Below, piece after piece: positions 48,389 through 57,644 of a stretch of 64,000 nt of DNA; within the stretch, counting starts at the first letter, position 1; each line of letters begins with the position of its first letter. The stretch comes from Flavobacterium aquidurense (lineage in GTDB: Bacteria; Bacteroidota; Bacteroidia; Flavobacteriales; Flavobacteriaceae): positions 103,478-167,477 of the forward strand of contig NZ_JRLF01000008.1 of NCBI RefSeq assembly GCF_001404985.1, read 5' to 3'. Under the pieces are notes generated by a model. That model did no database searches, was not told where the DNA came from, and saw only the letters and a program-made list of their open reading frames with translations. A program made the position numbers and the translations under genes.

Positions 48389-48643
48389 ATGACTAAAGAA
48401 GAACTTATTGCCCAACTAAAAGTGATCATAAAGCCTTATACTACAAATACAGAAGCTTATGATAATCTTACTGAAGATACTGATTTTATAAACGATTTAA
48501 GTATCAACTCTGCAAATCTGGTCGATATTATACTGGATATCGAAGAAACATTTGATATTGTAATTGATAATACTGATATGGAACGAATGCTTGATGTTAA
48601 AACTTCGGTAGAAATTATAGCTGCCAAACTTGCAGCAAAATGA
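48389..48643 (+). CDS. Acyl carrier protein of the polyketide operon
   Basis: 84 residues from the ATG at 48389; an in-frame TTG at 48377 inside the ketosynthase gene is less likely. The phosphopantetheine attachment Ser41 lies in INSANLVDIIL, where the common DSL is changed to NSA. The helices fit a small acidic ACP. It probably carries the acyl chain that is shaped by the ketosynthase and dehydratase and handed to the type III synthase. Confidence 0.88.
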   Translation: MTKEELIAQLKVIIKPYTTNTEAYDNLTEDTDFINDLSINSANLVDIILDIEETFDIVIDNTDMERMLDVKTSVEIIAAKLAAK

Positions 48644-49164
48644 TAGGAAACGATGTGATCGATATTATACAATCACGTCAGGAAAGCAACTGGCAGCGCA
48701 AAGGTTTTATTGAAAAGCTCTTTGCTCCTGCCGAACAATTGATTATTGCTCAAAACCCAAATCCTGAAATTATAATCTGGCTGCTTTGGAGCATGAAAGA
48801 AGCTGCCTATAAAATTTATAACCGGGAAACTAAAATAAGGGAATATATTCCTAAAAAACTGGTTTGTACTATTGCATCGATAACAGATGATTATAGTACG
48901 GGTCAGGTTATCTGTGGTGAGACTATTTACCATACAAAAACAACTATTACCCCAAATAGTCTGCATACAATAGCGGTTACTTTTGTTGAGGATCTGAATA
49001 ACGTTATTGAGATTGAAAAAAAAGACATTCTTAAAGATGAAGATGGTATTCCTTATCTGTCTTCATCTTCCTTGCATAATACAAAAGATGTTTCTATAAG
49101 TCATCACGGTCGTTTTGAAAAAGTGGTGATCATTAAAAAAAATAAAGATAAAAGATCTGTTTAA
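48640..49164 (+). CDS. 4'-phosphopantetheinyl transferase
   Basis: 174 residues. The metal- and CoA-binding motifs are IGNDVID (Asp5, Asp8) and WSMKEAAYK (Glu54, Lys58), as in Sfp/AcpS-type transferases. It starts within the ACP stop (four-base overlap), so its first substrate is likely that ACP. It might also activate the NRPS carrier domains encoded at 1-9272. It is the last gene of the operon. Confidence 0.93.
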   Translation: MIGNDVIDIIQSRQESNWQRKGFIEKLFAPAEQLIIAQNPNPEIIIWLLWSMKEAAYKIYNRETKIREYIPKKLVCTIASITDDYSTGQVICGETIYHTKTTITPNSLHTIAVTFVEDLNNVIEIEKKDILKDEDGIPYLSSSSLHNTKDVSISHHGRFEKVVIIKKNKDKRSV

Positions 49165-49634
49165 AGAGATACGAAACATATTTCTTTCACATATTATTTG
49201 TCTGCATTCCTTCCACTTTATTTACTTTTCAAAGCTAATTATCTTATTAGCTTCACTTTTTCTACATTCTATTTTCTATACTCTATTTTCTATAAAAACC
49301 TGTTGATCGCTCAATTGCAGAGAAATTAGTTCGTTCTAATTCTTCCTTTAAAATTTACATGACATCAAAATAGAGATTTCATGACATAAAATACCTGTTC
49401 TGTAACATATTTATGTTTCATTAATCAATGCATCCATAATTTTAACCTAATTAAAACAAAAAATAAAGTTAAAAAAAATATAAAGTAATCCTAAAAACAC
49501 GTAAAAACCCTTGCTCCTGAGATACTTATATAAACTACTTTAGCATTGTAGAAAAATTCTTTCATGATGTTTTCTTACAACATATATACAGATAAAACAA
49601 TTAACTATAATCAATAACCTAATACTATTAAACT
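49165..49634. other. AT-rich intergenic region
   Basis: No gene seen in 470 bases. Near 49265-49300 a short direct repeat (CTATTTTCTATA twice) resembles the linker sequence of the dispersed repeats at 58.64 kb. No clear terminator for the polyketide operon was identified. Confidence 0.4.
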
Positions 49635-50189
49635 ATGGATGAATTCATTGGAATCGTAAAGCTATTTGCTGGAAATTTTGCGCCAAGAGGCTGGGCTTTT
49701 TGTAACGGACAACTATTATCTATCGCACAAAACAGTGCCTTATTTGCTATTTTAGGAACCACGTACGGTGGTAACGGGCAAACGACTTTTGCACTGCCTA
49801 ATCTTCAGGGTTCTACAGCTATTGGGTGGGGAAATGGTGGTGGATCAAACTACGTTCTTGGACAAGTTGCAGGTGCACCAAATGTTTCTATTTTAACAAG
49901 CAATTTACCTGCACACGTTCACGCAGGACCTGGTAAAATATCTGTAAGTGCATCAAATGCGACAGATTCAACACCTGTAGCTGGTGCGTCGATAGCTATA
50001 CCGGGATCTGTTGTTTCAAGAGTTTTTACTCCAACATTAGGATATGCAACGGCAACTCCAAGTGTTGATTTAACAAGTAATGTTACAACTGGTGCAACGG
50101 GTTCTAATATTCCTATTTCTGTAATGCAGCCTTATGTGGCATTAAGTTACATTATTTGTCTGGAAGGTATTTTTCCGTCAAGAAACTAA
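49635..50189 (+). CDS. Tail-collar domain protein (MdpB-like)
   Basis: 184 residues. The start MDEFIGIVKLFAGNFAPRGW, the block GGNGQTTFALPNLQG (near 46-60) and the ending SVMQPYVALSYIICLEGIFP are the signature of phage tail-collar/microcystin-dependent-protein (MdpB) family members, which occur singly in many bacterial genomes without other phage genes. There is no signal peptide. No phage structural genes are near, so this is not a prophage. A role in the cell envelope or as a contractile-particle tip has been speculated for the family. Confidence 0.9.
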   Translation: MDEFIGIVKLFAGNFAPRGWAFCNGQLLSIAQNSALFAILGTTYGGNGQTTFALPNLQGSTAIGWGNGGGSNYVLGQVAGAPNVSILTSNLPAHVHAGPGKISVSASNATDSTPVAGASIAIPGSVVSRVFTPTLGYATATPSVDLTSNVTTGATGSNIPISVMQPYVALSYIICLEGIFPSRN

Positions 50190-50204
50190 TAGGGTTTATT
50201 ACAA

Positions 50205-51215
50205 TTAATCTTTTAGGGTGTAGGACCATTTTGGCATTTCGCTAAAATCATACACGAACTGAATGCCTGAATAATCCTTTATACTGTAAAGAGATACAAC
50301 ACAATACGGGTTTGTAATATAAGACTCAGCGGTTTTTAACTCGATGTTGTCAAATATCTTAAGTTCAGTAAAAATGCAAATATCAGGATGATTATCAAAG
50401 TGTGCCGGCAGGTCATAAAAGTTACTTTCAATTTTTGAATTGTGAATTACACTGCCAAAAAGTTCTTTGTTTATTGTAAATAATCTATCAACAAATACAT
50501 TATGAGGATAGGGCTGCATTTGTTTGTGGCCCTTTACCTCTTGTTTCGCATTTTTAAGCGATGGCTCATAATCAAAAAAGGTATACGCGAGATCAATTCT
50601 TATTTCCTGCGGAATCAAAATTCCATGAGCCGGTAATTGAGAAACAATATTTCGTGTTATGGCTACTTGTGGTTCACTCGTGAGTGCATAATGCATGGTC
50701 TCTGAAATGGCAAGATCTATAGTAAAATTTTCAGGTTTAGTATAAGTGGTTGCATCAGTTTCTATTAATTGCAATTGGTATTGATCAAGACCAATAACCG
50801 ACAAAAGATGGTATACTGATTCTATTGATTTTGCATTGATATCTAATAAAATAGCATTAATTCTATCTTCATCAAATAAGGAAAGTAAAGGCAGAATTAA
50901 TGTTGCATAAGGCCCACAGCCTGCATATAGGATATTAATACTTCTTTCAGGAAAATCATTGCTCAACTTGGTTAAAGCCTTGTAAATGCCTTTAATAAAA
51001 AAGACAGTACGAAGGTAATCATCGACACAATCTGCAGCTCCTGAACTTGACAAAGCGATGCCGCCCTTAATAAGAGTTTCATTGTTTTTTGAATGCTGGA
51101 CTGTAGAAATTTTACCGTAGAAACCAGAGAGTTCCTTAGCATGTTTTATATGTTCATCAACAGTATTTGACGCAATGATAGATTGAACAATGATCGCAAG
51201 CTCTTGTTTATACAT
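50205..51215 (-). CDS. Methyltransferase-like protein (class I, PRMT-like)
   Basis: 336 residues. A SAM-binding loop is seen as ILYAGCGPYATLILPLL (near 95-111), the acidic strand LLDINAKSIE and the SETMHYALTSEPQVA segment (near 169-184), similar in position to the double-E loop of protein arginine methyltransferases although only one Glu pair member is kept. The C-terminal part is beta-rich. It converges on the tail-collar gene with a 15-base gap. Its substrate could be the collar protein, but that is a guess. Confidence 0.75.
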   Translation of the reverse strand: MYKQELAIIVQSIIASNTVDEHIKHAKELSGFYGKISTVQHSKNNETLIKGGIALSSSGAADCVDDYLRTVFFIKGIYKALTKLSNDFPERSINILYAGCGPYATLILPLLSLFDEDRINAILLDINAKSIESVYHLLSVIGLDQYQLQLIETDATTYTKPENFTIDLAISETMHYALTSEPQVAITRNIVSQLPAHGILIPQEIRIDLAYTFFDYEPSLKNAKQEVKGHKQMQPYPHNVFVDRLFTINKELFGSVIHNSKIESNFYDLPAHFDNHPDICIFTELKIFDNIELKTAESYITNPYCVVSLYSIKDYSGIQFVYDFSEMPKWSYTLKD

Positions 51216-51310
51216 AATATTTCTGCTTTAATTCTAATGATTGAAGTTCGGGATATAACTATAAAATAAATAACAAGAATACAAAATGATAAATCTAATA
51301 TCAAAACATT

Positions 51311-54300
51311 ATGAAAAAACTTTACTTATTATTAATTTTTCTGTTTTTTGCAACGCAGCATATAACTGCGCAAACAACACTGGAAACATTTGAAAGTGCT
51401 CCCGTTTCTGTAGCAACTTTTACAAGCGGCCCCAAAACATTTAATCTGACCAGCAGTTATGGTACATTTACTGTATATAATGGTCTTGGTCTTGGTTATG
51501 CTACTTCTAACCGATTTATACAGGTTTCCGATTCTGCGGGGCCAGAAGCTTTAGGGCAATTTGGTACTTTTACTGCGGCAGCAGGGAGTTTTAAGGTTTC
51601 CAACTTTTGGATTTATGTTTCAGGAGATGCTAACCAAAATGCAGGAGTTACGAGCAATGGAGCTCCTGGATCTATTACCTTTAGAGGTAAACTAGGAGGT
51701 GTTACACAATTTACTATAGTAAAAAATACTACAGGCGCTAATATTGGTTATACTTTACCTGGTAATGGTTTTATATACGCAAATTTCGCTACAGATGGTG
51801 CTGGCGATTATACCAATATTATTATTGATCAGCTTGAAGTTCAATTAAGTGCGAACTACGATTATTTTGCTATTGATAATTTTACATTTGCAAATGGAGC
51901 TGTAGCTCCTACTGTTACTACGACAGCAGCTACAACTGTTAAATCAGTTTCTGCTGTAATTGGCGGAAATGTAACTGCAGATGGCGGTGATGCCACAATA
52001 CAAAGAGGTATCGTTTGGGCAACAACACCTAATCCAACTATTTTAAGCAATAAATTTCAAATTGGCACCGGGACTGGATCATTTGCAAATACTGTAACTG
52101 GTCTAACTCCCGGATCACTTATTTATTACAGAGCTTATGCAACGAATAGTGCAGGTACTTCTTATGGAACTGAACTAACACTTACTACAGGAGCGGCTTT
52201 AGGAACTTCATCTACACCACAAACTAATGTGAGCTGTAATAGCGGATCTAACGGTACAGCAACTGTCAATGCAATTGGTGGTACAACTCCATATACTTAT
52301 TTATGGTCTAATGGTGCTACAACGGCTACTGCAACAGGACTTGGTGTTGGGCCTATATCAGTAACTGTTACTGATAATGAATCAACACAAATTACCAGAA
52401 CCTATACAATAGTACAGCCTTCAGCCCTTAACGGAACTGCATCTACAACAGCAGTTTCTTGTTTTGGAGGTTCTAATGGTACAGCTACTGTTACGGCTTT
52501 CGGAGGTACTCCCGGATATACTTATTTATGGTCTAACGGAGCAACTACTGCAACGGCAAGCGGACTAAGTGCAGGAACTTATAGTGTAACTATTACAGAT
52601 GCTAACTCTTGTCCAAGAACTATAAACAATATTACTGTAGCACAACCTGCGGCAACTGTTAACGGAACTCCCAGCGTAACAAATGTTTCTTGTTTTGGAG
52701 GAGCTAATGGTACAGCAACTATTGTACCTGCAGGAGGAACACCAGGATATACTTATTTATGGTCTAACGGAGCTACAACGGCTACTGCAACAGGATTAAT
52801 TGCAGGAACTTATAGCGTGACTATAACTGATGCTAATTCTTGTCCAAGAACTATAAACAATATTATTGTAGGACAACCTGCAGCAATTCTTAACGGAACT
52901 GCGTCTACAACGGCAGCTTCTTGTTTTGGAGGCAATAATGGTACAGCAACCATTGCACCTACAGGAGGAACACCAGGATATACATATTCATGGGCTCCAT
53001 CAGGAGGAACTGCAGCAACAGCCACAGGACTTGCAGCTGGAACTTACAGTGTAACTATTACAGATGCTAATGCTTGTACAAGAATAATAAATAACATTGT
53101 TGTAGGACAACCTGCTGCTGCTCTTAACGGAACACCTTCTACTACATCAGTTTCATGTTTTGGAGGAACTAATGGTACAGCTACAATTACAGCTTCAGGA
53201 GGAACACCGGGATATACTTATTTATGGTCTAACGGAGCAACTACTGCAACAGCAACAGGACTTATAGCTGGTACATATAGTGTAACTATTACTGATGCTA
53301 ATGCTTGTGCAAGAACTGTAAACAATATTATTGTTGGAGCATCAACAGTTATCAATGCTAATGCATTACAAACTAATGTAAGCTGTAATGGCGGTGCCAA
53401 CGCATCTGCAACTGTTGCTCCAACCGGAGGTGCAGGATCTTATACGTACTTATGGTCAAATGGTGCCACAACATCATCAATATTTGGTCTTTCAGCAGGA
53501 AACTATAGTGTAACTATTACAGACGCTAATACGTGTGCAATTACACAAAATTTTACTATAACACAACCACCTCTTTTAACCGCTTCTCAAGGAACAATTA
53601 ACAATGTTAGCTGTAACGGAGGATCTAACGGATCTGCAACTGTTATAGCTACCGGAGGAGCTGGTGGATATACGTATTCATGGTCTCCATCAGGAGGAAC
53701 TGCAGCTACAGCAAGCGGACTTTCAATAGGTACTTATACAGTAACTGTTACAGATGCTAATTCATGTCAGACAACAAAGGCATTTACTATTACACAGCCA
53801 ACTCTATTGGCCGCAACAACTACTCAAAACAATATATTATGTAATGGCGCTGCAACCGGATCTGCAACTGTTACAGCAACAGGAGGAACTGGTACCTATA
53901 CATATTCATGGTCTCCATCAGGAGGAACTGCAGCAACGGCTACAGGACTAACAGCTGGAACTTATACTGTAACTATTACAGATGCTAATACATGCCAGAC
54001 AACAGCAACTGTTACTATTACGCAACCGGCACTAGCATTAGTTGCATCACCGGTATCAATGACGAATATAGGATGCCGTGGAGAAGCAACCGGATCTGCT
54101 ACAGTTAATGCAACTGGCGGAACTGGTACATATACATACTCATGGTCACCATCTGGAGGAACTGCAGCTACAGCAAGTGGTCTTGCTGCCGGAACTTATA
54201 CGGTAACCGTTACAGATGCCAACTTATGTCAGGCAACTCAATCATTTACTATTACTCAGCCTGCAGCAATTCTTTCTGCAACTACAGCCTCAACGGGAGT

Positions 54301-57300
54301 TAGTTGTTTTGGAGGATCAAATGGTTCTGCAAGCGTTACTGTATCAGGAGGAACACCCGGATATACGTATGCATGGGCACCTTTAGGAGGTACAACAGCA
54401 ACAGTTACAGGCAGACCTGCAGGAAACTATACCTGTACGATTACAGATGCTAACGGATGTACATTAGTTAAAAATATCACGATTAGCACACCTGCTCAAT
54501 TCTCTGCAACAGTTTCAAAAACAGATGTTTCCTGTAATGGAGGTACTAATGGTGTAGCAACAGTAACAGCAACGGGAGCAACATTTCCTTACACTTATTC
54601 ATGGTCTCCATCAGGAGGTACAGGGGCTACGGCTTCAGGATTAGCAGCCGGAAATTATACGGTTACTGTTCAAGATGCAAATACTTGCACCTATACAGTA
54701 AATGTTACTATAAATCAGCCTGCTGCTTTAACAGTAGTATCTTCTCAAACCAATGTACTTTGTAATGGTGGAGCCACAGGAACAGCTTCTGTAGTTGCTT
54801 CAGGAGGAACACCAGGATATACGTATGTATGGTCACCTTCCGGAGGTACAGCTGCAACGGCAACAGGTTTAACAGCAGGAAATTATACTTGTATAATTAC
54901 AGATAACAATGGATGTAGTTACTTTCAAAACTTTACTATTATTCAGCCAGCAGCCTTAAATGCAACTACGACTTTAATAAATGCAACATGCTCAACAGCG
55001 GGTCAGGCATCTGTAGGTCCGGTTGGAGGTACTTCACCATATACTTATTTATGGTCTAATGGTGAAACAACACAAACAGTAACAGGATTATCTGCCGGAA
55101 ACATTAGTGTTACAATTACAGATAATAATGGTTGTTCAATCGTTAAGAACTTTACAGTAACTACAACAAATACTTTAGTTGCTACTACATCACAGGTTAA
55201 TGTTTTATGCAATGGTTCTAATACAGGATCTGCTACAGTAGTTCCTTCTGGAGCAGCAGGACCTTTTACTTATCTATGGGCACCTTTTGGTGGTACAGCA
55301 GATACAGCAAATAATCTTACTGCGGGTAACTATTCAGTAACTATAACTGCGGGTAATGGTTGTTCAATAATTAAAAACTTTACTATTACAGAACCGGCTG
55401 CTTTAGTAGTGACTCCATCTCAAACTAATTTAGCTTGTAATGGCGGAACTAACGGAACTGCTTCAGTAAATGTAACCGGAGGAACCGGAGCATATTCTTA
55501 CTCATGGTCCCCTTCTGGTGGTACAGCTGCAACTGCAACTGGATTAACAGCAGGAAATTATACAGTAATAATCACTGATGCCAATGCATGTCAGGTAACA
55601 CAAAGTTTTACTTTAACAGAACCTGCTGCTCTTACCGCTATTACTACTGCTACAAGTGTTACTTGTAATGGAGGAAGTAATGGTAGTGCAACTGTAAACG
55701 CAACAGGCGGAACTGGTGTTTACACGTATTCATGGTCTCCTACTGGTGGTACAGCTGCAACAGCAACTGGATTAGCCGCAGGAACTTATACGGTAACTAT
55801 TACGGATGCTAATAGCTGTACAATAACTGAATCTGTTATGGTTACTGAGCCAACAGTACTTGATGCAACAGTTACACAAAATAATGTAACTTGTATTGGA
55901 GCTGCTGACGGGTCTGCAACTGTAAACGCAACGGGCGGAACTGCCGGATATACGTATCAATGGCTTCCAACGGGTGGTTCTACTGCAACAGCAACGGGAT
56001 TAGTTGAAGGAAATTATACAGTAATCGTTACAGATGCTAACGGATGTAACGCTATAAAATCTGTAAGCATATTAACAACCCCTGATGTAACAGCACCAAT
56101 TCCTGATGTAGCAAATTTACCAGCTATTAATAGTGATTGTTCAATTTCAGCCTCTCAGATTCCTGTGCCTACAGCAACAGACAATTGTGCCGGAATTATA
56201 AATGCTACAACATCTGATCCTCTAAATTACACAACTACAGGCAGTTATGTAATCACTTGGACTTATGATGACGGACATGGTAATGTTTCAAATCAAAATC
56301 AAACGGTTAATGTAACAGCTTCTCCTTTAAATCTGGTAACTTTTAGCAATGCTGAATTTACTTATAATGGAAGTGTTCATGCAGCACAAGTTGCGAATCT
56401 TCCTGCAGGAGCAAGTGTAGTTTATTCTATTACACCAACTGCAAGTACTACTAATGGTGCAATCAATGCAGGAGTTTATACAGTTACTGCGATAGTATCT
56501 CCGGCAGTAAGTTCTCCTAATTGTTCACCAATTACGTTGACAGCTCAGCTTACTATTAAAAAAGCAGCTCAGCTTATTACTTTTGCAGCGATTCCTCCAA
56601 AAACTCTTGATTTACTTAACACCTTCAATTTAGAAGCTGCTGCTAATTCAGGATTACCAATTCGTTATTCTTTTACTTATACTTCTTCGCTTCCACCAGC
56701 TAATGTTACAGCACTTGGATTGGTTAATTTGTTAAGATCAGGAGAATTACTAATTGTAGCACATCAGGATGGTAATGCTAATTATTTACCTGCAGCAGAT
56801 GTTTCGCAAGTTCTTGTAATCAAAAACAATGATGTTAGCGTTACTGAGATTAAAATTGGAACTAAATCGTATCCAAATCCAGCGAAGGAAATTAAATATG
56901 TAATGCAATGTGGTGAGAACAACGTAAATGTTGCGATCACAAATCTAACCAATGCTATTATAACACCATCGGCTAATTTTACGATCACACCTCCTAAACC
57001 GGGAATTTATACACAAAATGTAGGTGTTACTTCTCAGGACGGAAGCACAACGGCAAACTATATTATAACAGTAGAAAAACCTTTTGGATTCTATGACATT
57101 GTTCATCAAAAATTCAATAATGTATTGCTTGTAAACAACAACCCTCAAACTAATGGCGGTTACGAATTTGTAGCATATCAATGGTTTAAAAATGGTGTAT
57201 TGGTAGGAACCGGACAGTATTATTCAGCGGGAGATGATTTATCTAATACCCTGGATACATCTGCAGACTTTAGTGTTAAAATGACCACTAAGGATGGAAA

Positions 57301-57595
57301 AGTATTAAGCACTTGCAGTACTAAAATTTCGATTCAAAAACCAGTATCAGCTAAGCTTTATCCTAACCCTATTCAAACAGGAAAAGTGATTACCGTTGAA
57401 GCAGATTTCCCTGAGGATGAATTAGAAAATATGCAAATAAGCTTATATTCTGTTTCTGGTCAATTGGTAAAAACATTGAAATCTTCTACGGTAAAAACTG
57501 AAATTCAGTTACCTGATGCTGAGAGCAATATGTATATTGTAGTTCTGGAAACTCCAAATATCAAGAAAACTCTAAAAGTAATAGTAAATAAATAA
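51311..57595 (+). CDS. Large surface protein with 17 SprB repeats and a type A T9SS sorting domain
   Basis: 2094 residues. A signal peptide (to about residue 21) precedes a beta-rich domain (about 22-195), a fibronectin-III-like domain (about 198-292; VKSVSAVIGGNVTADGG) and 17 tandem SprB repeats of about 73-77 residues (about 297-1585), each with a CNGGSNGSATV-like start, a YTYSWSPSGGTAATATGL-like centre and an SVTITDANSC-like end. HYR-like and MBG-like domains follow, then a Cys-poor linker and a type A sorting domain (AKLYPNPIQTGK to LKVIVNK). It should be exported by T9SS and attached to or shed from the surface. SprB-type repeats are known from the gliding adhesin of Flavobacterium johnsoniae. 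The next gene encodes an outer-membrane barrel. Confidence 0.95.
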   Translation: MKKLYLLLIFLFFATQHITAQTTLETFESAPVSVATFTSGPKTFNLTSSYGTFTVYNGLGLGYATSNRFIQVSDSAGPEALGQFGTFTAAAGSFKVSNFWIYVSGDANQNAGVTSNGAPGSITFRGKLGGVTQFTIVKNTTGANIGYTLPGNGFIYANFATDGAGDYTNIIIDQLEVQLSANYDYFAIDNFTFANGAVAPTVTTTAATTVKSVSAVIGGNVTADGGDATIQRGIVWATTPNPTILSNKFQIGTGTGSFANTVTGLTPGSLIYYRAYATNSAGTSYGTELTLTTGAALGTSSTPQTNVSCNSGSNGTATVNAIGGTTPYTYLWSNGATTATATGLGVGPISVTVTDNESTQITRTYTIVQPSALNGTASTTAVSCFGGSNGTATVTAFGGTPGYTYLWSNGATTATASGLSAGTYSVTITDANSCPRTINNITVAQPAATVNGTPSVTNVSCFGGANGTATIVPAGGTPGYTYLWSNGATTATATGLIAGTYSVTITDANSCPRTINNIIVGQPAAILNGTASTTAASCFGGNNGTATIAPTGGTPGYTYSWAPSGGTAATATGLAAGTYSVTITDANACTRIINNIVVGQPAAALNGTPSTTSVSCFGGTNGTATITASGGTPGYTYLWSNGATTATATGLIAGTYSVTITDANACARTVNNIIVGASTVINANALQTNVSCNGGANASATVAPTGGAGSYTYLWSNGATTSSIFGLSAGNYSVTITDANTCAITQNFTITQPPLLTASQGTINNVSCNGGSNGSATVIATGGAGGYTYSWSPSGGTAATASGLSIGTYTVTVTDANSCQTTKAFTITQPTLLAATTTQNNILCNGAATGSATVTATGGTGTYTYSWSPSGGTAATATGLTAGTYTVTITDANTCQTTATVTITQPALALVASPVSMTNIGCRGEATGSATVNATGGTGTYTYSWSPSGGTAATASGLAAGTYTVTVTDANLCQATQSFTITQPAAILSATTASTGVSCFGGSNGSASVTVSGGTPGYTYAWAPLGGTTATVTGRPAGNYTCTITDANGCTLVKNITISTPAQFSATVSKTDVSCNGGTNGVATVTATGATFPYTYSWSPSGGTGATASGLAAGNYTVTVQDANTCTYTVNVTINQPAALTVVSSQTNVLCNGGATGTASVVASGGTPGYTYVWSPSGGTAATATGLTAGNYTCIITDNNGCSYFQNFTIIQPAALNATTTLINATCSTAGQASVGPVGGTSPYTYLWSNGETTQTVTGLSAGNISVTITDNNGCSIVKNFTVTTTNTLVATTSQVNVLCNGSNTGSATVVPSGAAGPFTYLWAPFGGTADTANNLTAGNYSVTITAGNGCSIIKNFTITEPAALVVTPSQTNLACNGGTNGTASVNVTGGTGAYSYSWSPSGGTAATATGLTAGNYTVIITDANACQVTQSFTLTEPAALTAITTATSVTCNGGSNGSATVNATGGTGVYTYSWSPTGGTAATATGLAAGTYTVTITDANSCTITESVMVTEPTVLDATVTQNNVTCIGAADGSATVNATGGTAGYTYQWLPTGGSTATATGLVEGNYTVIVTDANGCNAIKSVSILTTPDVTAPIPDVANLPAINSDCSISASQIPVPTATDNCAGIINATTSDPLNYTTTGSYVITWTYDDGHGNVSNQNQTVNVTASPLNLVTFSNAEFTYNGSVHAAQVANLPAGASVVYSITPTASTTNGAINAGVYTVTAIVSPAVSSPNCSPITLTAQLTIKKAAQLITFAAIPPKTLDLLNTFNLEAAANSGLPIRYSFTYTSSLPPANVTALGLVNLLRSGELLIVAHQDGNANYLPAADVSQVLVIKNNDVSVTEIKIGTKSYPNPAKEIKYVMQCGENNVNVAITNLTNAIITPSANFTITPPKPGIYTQNVGVTSQDGSTTANYIITVEKPFGFYDIVHQKFNNVLLVNNNPQTNGGYEFVAYQWFKNGVLVGTGQYYSAGDDLSNTLDTSADFSVKMTTKDGKVLSTCSTKISIQKPVSAKLYPNPIQTGKVITVEADFPEDELENMQISLYSVSGQLVKTLKSSTVKTEIQLPDAESNMYIVVLETPNIKKTLKVIVNK
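52205..56090 (+). repeat. 17 tandem SprB-coding repeats
   Basis: In-frame repeats of about 220-230 bases within the gene at 51311. Neighbouring copies are very alike at the DNA level (e.g. CCATCAGGAGGAACTGCAGC and ATATACTTATTTATGGTCTA recur), so copy number may change by recombination. Confidence 0.9.
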
Positions 57596-57600
57596 AATCT

Positions 57601-57628
57601 GTCAGTGCTGTTTTCGGACAGCACTGAC
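57601..57628 (+). other. Strong intercistronic hairpin
   Basis: GTCAGTGCTGT (57601-57611) pairs perfectly with ACAGCACTGAC (57618-57628). It sits between the SprB-repeat gene and the barrel gene. It is followed by A rather than T residues on the plus strand, so it is not a good terminator; an mRNA-stabilising or processing hairpin is likelier. Confidence 0.6.
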
Positions 57629-57644
57629 TTAAAAAAAAATTAAG

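Noticed and set aside
43617..49164. Flexirubin or aryl-polyene pigment cluster
   Set aside because: The hallmark DarA/DarB pair, ammonia-lyase, ketoreductase and export genes are absent, and the central enzyme is a chalcone-synthase-type PKS.
49635..50189. Prophage remnant
   Set aside because: Only a tail-collar-domain gene is present; such single genes are common in bacteria and no other phage gene, integrase or attachment site was seen.
52205..56090. Possible CRISPR-like or tandem non-coding repeat array
   Set aside because: The repeats stay in one open reading frame and encode SprB domains; they have no spacer structure.
57601..57628. Rho-independent terminator after the SprB-repeat gene
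   Set aside because: The perfect hairpin is followed by A residues on the coding strand, not T; kept as an intercistronic hairpin.
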